A DNA stretch of 64,000 nt. Origin: an uncultured Porphyromonadaceae bacterium (lineage in GTDB: Bacteria > Bacteroidota > Bacteroidia > Bacteroidales > Muribaculaceae). This document shows positions 63,856 to 64,000 of this stretch, in pieces. The stretch's first letter is position 1; the number at the start of each line of letters is the position of its first letter. The position numbers were made by a program, and so were the translations under genes. The stretch lies in NCBI GenBank assembly GCA_947573485.1, contig CANPGB010000005.1, forward strand, positions 1-64,000, written 5' to 3'. Below the pieces are notes generated by a model. It made no database searches, was not told where the DNA came from, and worked only from the letters and a program-made list of their open reading frames with translations.

Positions 63856-64000
63856 ATGCTTAAAAACCTCTTCATAAGCGCTGCCGTAGCTCTGGCAGCC
63901 ACCGCAGCTCCGGCACAGGAGACACTCTACCTCATCAAAGGCAATAAGGTAATTGCCAAATACTCAACCGCCGAAGTTGAATACGCCACATTCAAGCTTC
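63856..64000 (+). CDS. Partial CDS, secreted protein
   Basis: The first 48 codons are visible and the gene continues beyond the window. A signal peptide (MLKNLFISAAVALAATAAPAQ) is followed by ETLYLIKGNKVIAKYSTAEVEYATFKL, which resembles the N-terminal part of other small Bacteroidales secreted proteins. It lies 18 nt after the previous gene, probably in the same operon. Not identifiable further. Confidence 0.7.
   Translation, partial: MLKNLFISAAVALAATAAPAQETLYLIKGNKVIAKYSTAEVEYATFKL

Overview
The window looks like chromosomal DNA of a Bacteroidales bacterium, most likely a gut lineage close to Muribaculaceae. Evidence seen directly: repeated Bacteroidota-type promoters (a TTTG or TTG near -33 and TAnnTTTG near -7) and start codons without Shine-Dalgarno sequences. 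Family evidence: a MurF-alanine racemase fusion, a GSCFA protein, a PorE-like OmpA lipoprotein, a NagB-PIG-L fusion and a Por/T9SS-like C-terminal domain. The family-level placement is inference. No phage, transposase or CRISPR was seen. Two tRNAs are present: tRNA-Lys(CTT), cut by the left edge, and tRNA-His(GTG).

Layout. 1-5.3 kb: tRNA-Lys and a minus-strand set (murF-alr, GSCFA, PorE-like lipoprotein). 5.3-11.9 kb: plus-strand FtsX-type permease, then rsfS, ftsH, dCMP deaminase, CtpA-like protease and 5-formyl-THF cyclo-ligase, ending in a TTAGGRG heptamer array. 11.95-25.46 kb: an almost gapless minus-strand run (hpt, adk, acyl-CoA ligase, receiver/PPDK_N protein, coiled-coil protein, thrC, small protein, acyltransferase, nitrilase, MFS, HMA-AraC regulator, membrane protein), with many ATGA stop/start overlaps. 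25.6-29.7 kb: locus A. 29.8-31.8 kb: NagB-PIG-L fusion. 32.2-39.1 kb: dnaA, rseC and a complete rnfBCDGEA set. 39.1-43.4 kb: ECF sigma factor with a probable membrane partner, a cysteine-less thioredoxin-fold protein, and priA. 43.4-43.8 kb: inverted heptamer arrays and tRNA-His. 43.8-53.25 kb: gluQRS followed by locus B. 53.4-64 kb: Crp/Fnr regulator, TPR/PD40 protein, floA-cstA, PHP phosphatase, U32 peptidase, B12-radical SAM enzyme, GT2 and two secreted proteins.

The most unusual content is locus B (44.7-53.25 kb) and its smaller relative locus A (25.6-29.7 kb). Both carry RyR domains, a TIR domain tied by one membrane segment to an extracytoplasmic domain, a Rossmann-RyR protein, and a secreted protein with a similar beta-rich C-terminus. 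Locus B adds an FHA-TM-trypsin-like protease, a small pseudokinase, a secreted TPR-CHAT protease and a secreted protein of unknown family. I infer a signalling or conflict system that spans the inner membrane: RyR, TIR, FHA and pseudokinase modules in the cytoplasm, and trypsin, CHAT and FGE/beta-sandwich modules in the periplasm. I do not recognise it as a named system. The gene layout is seen; the function is inference.
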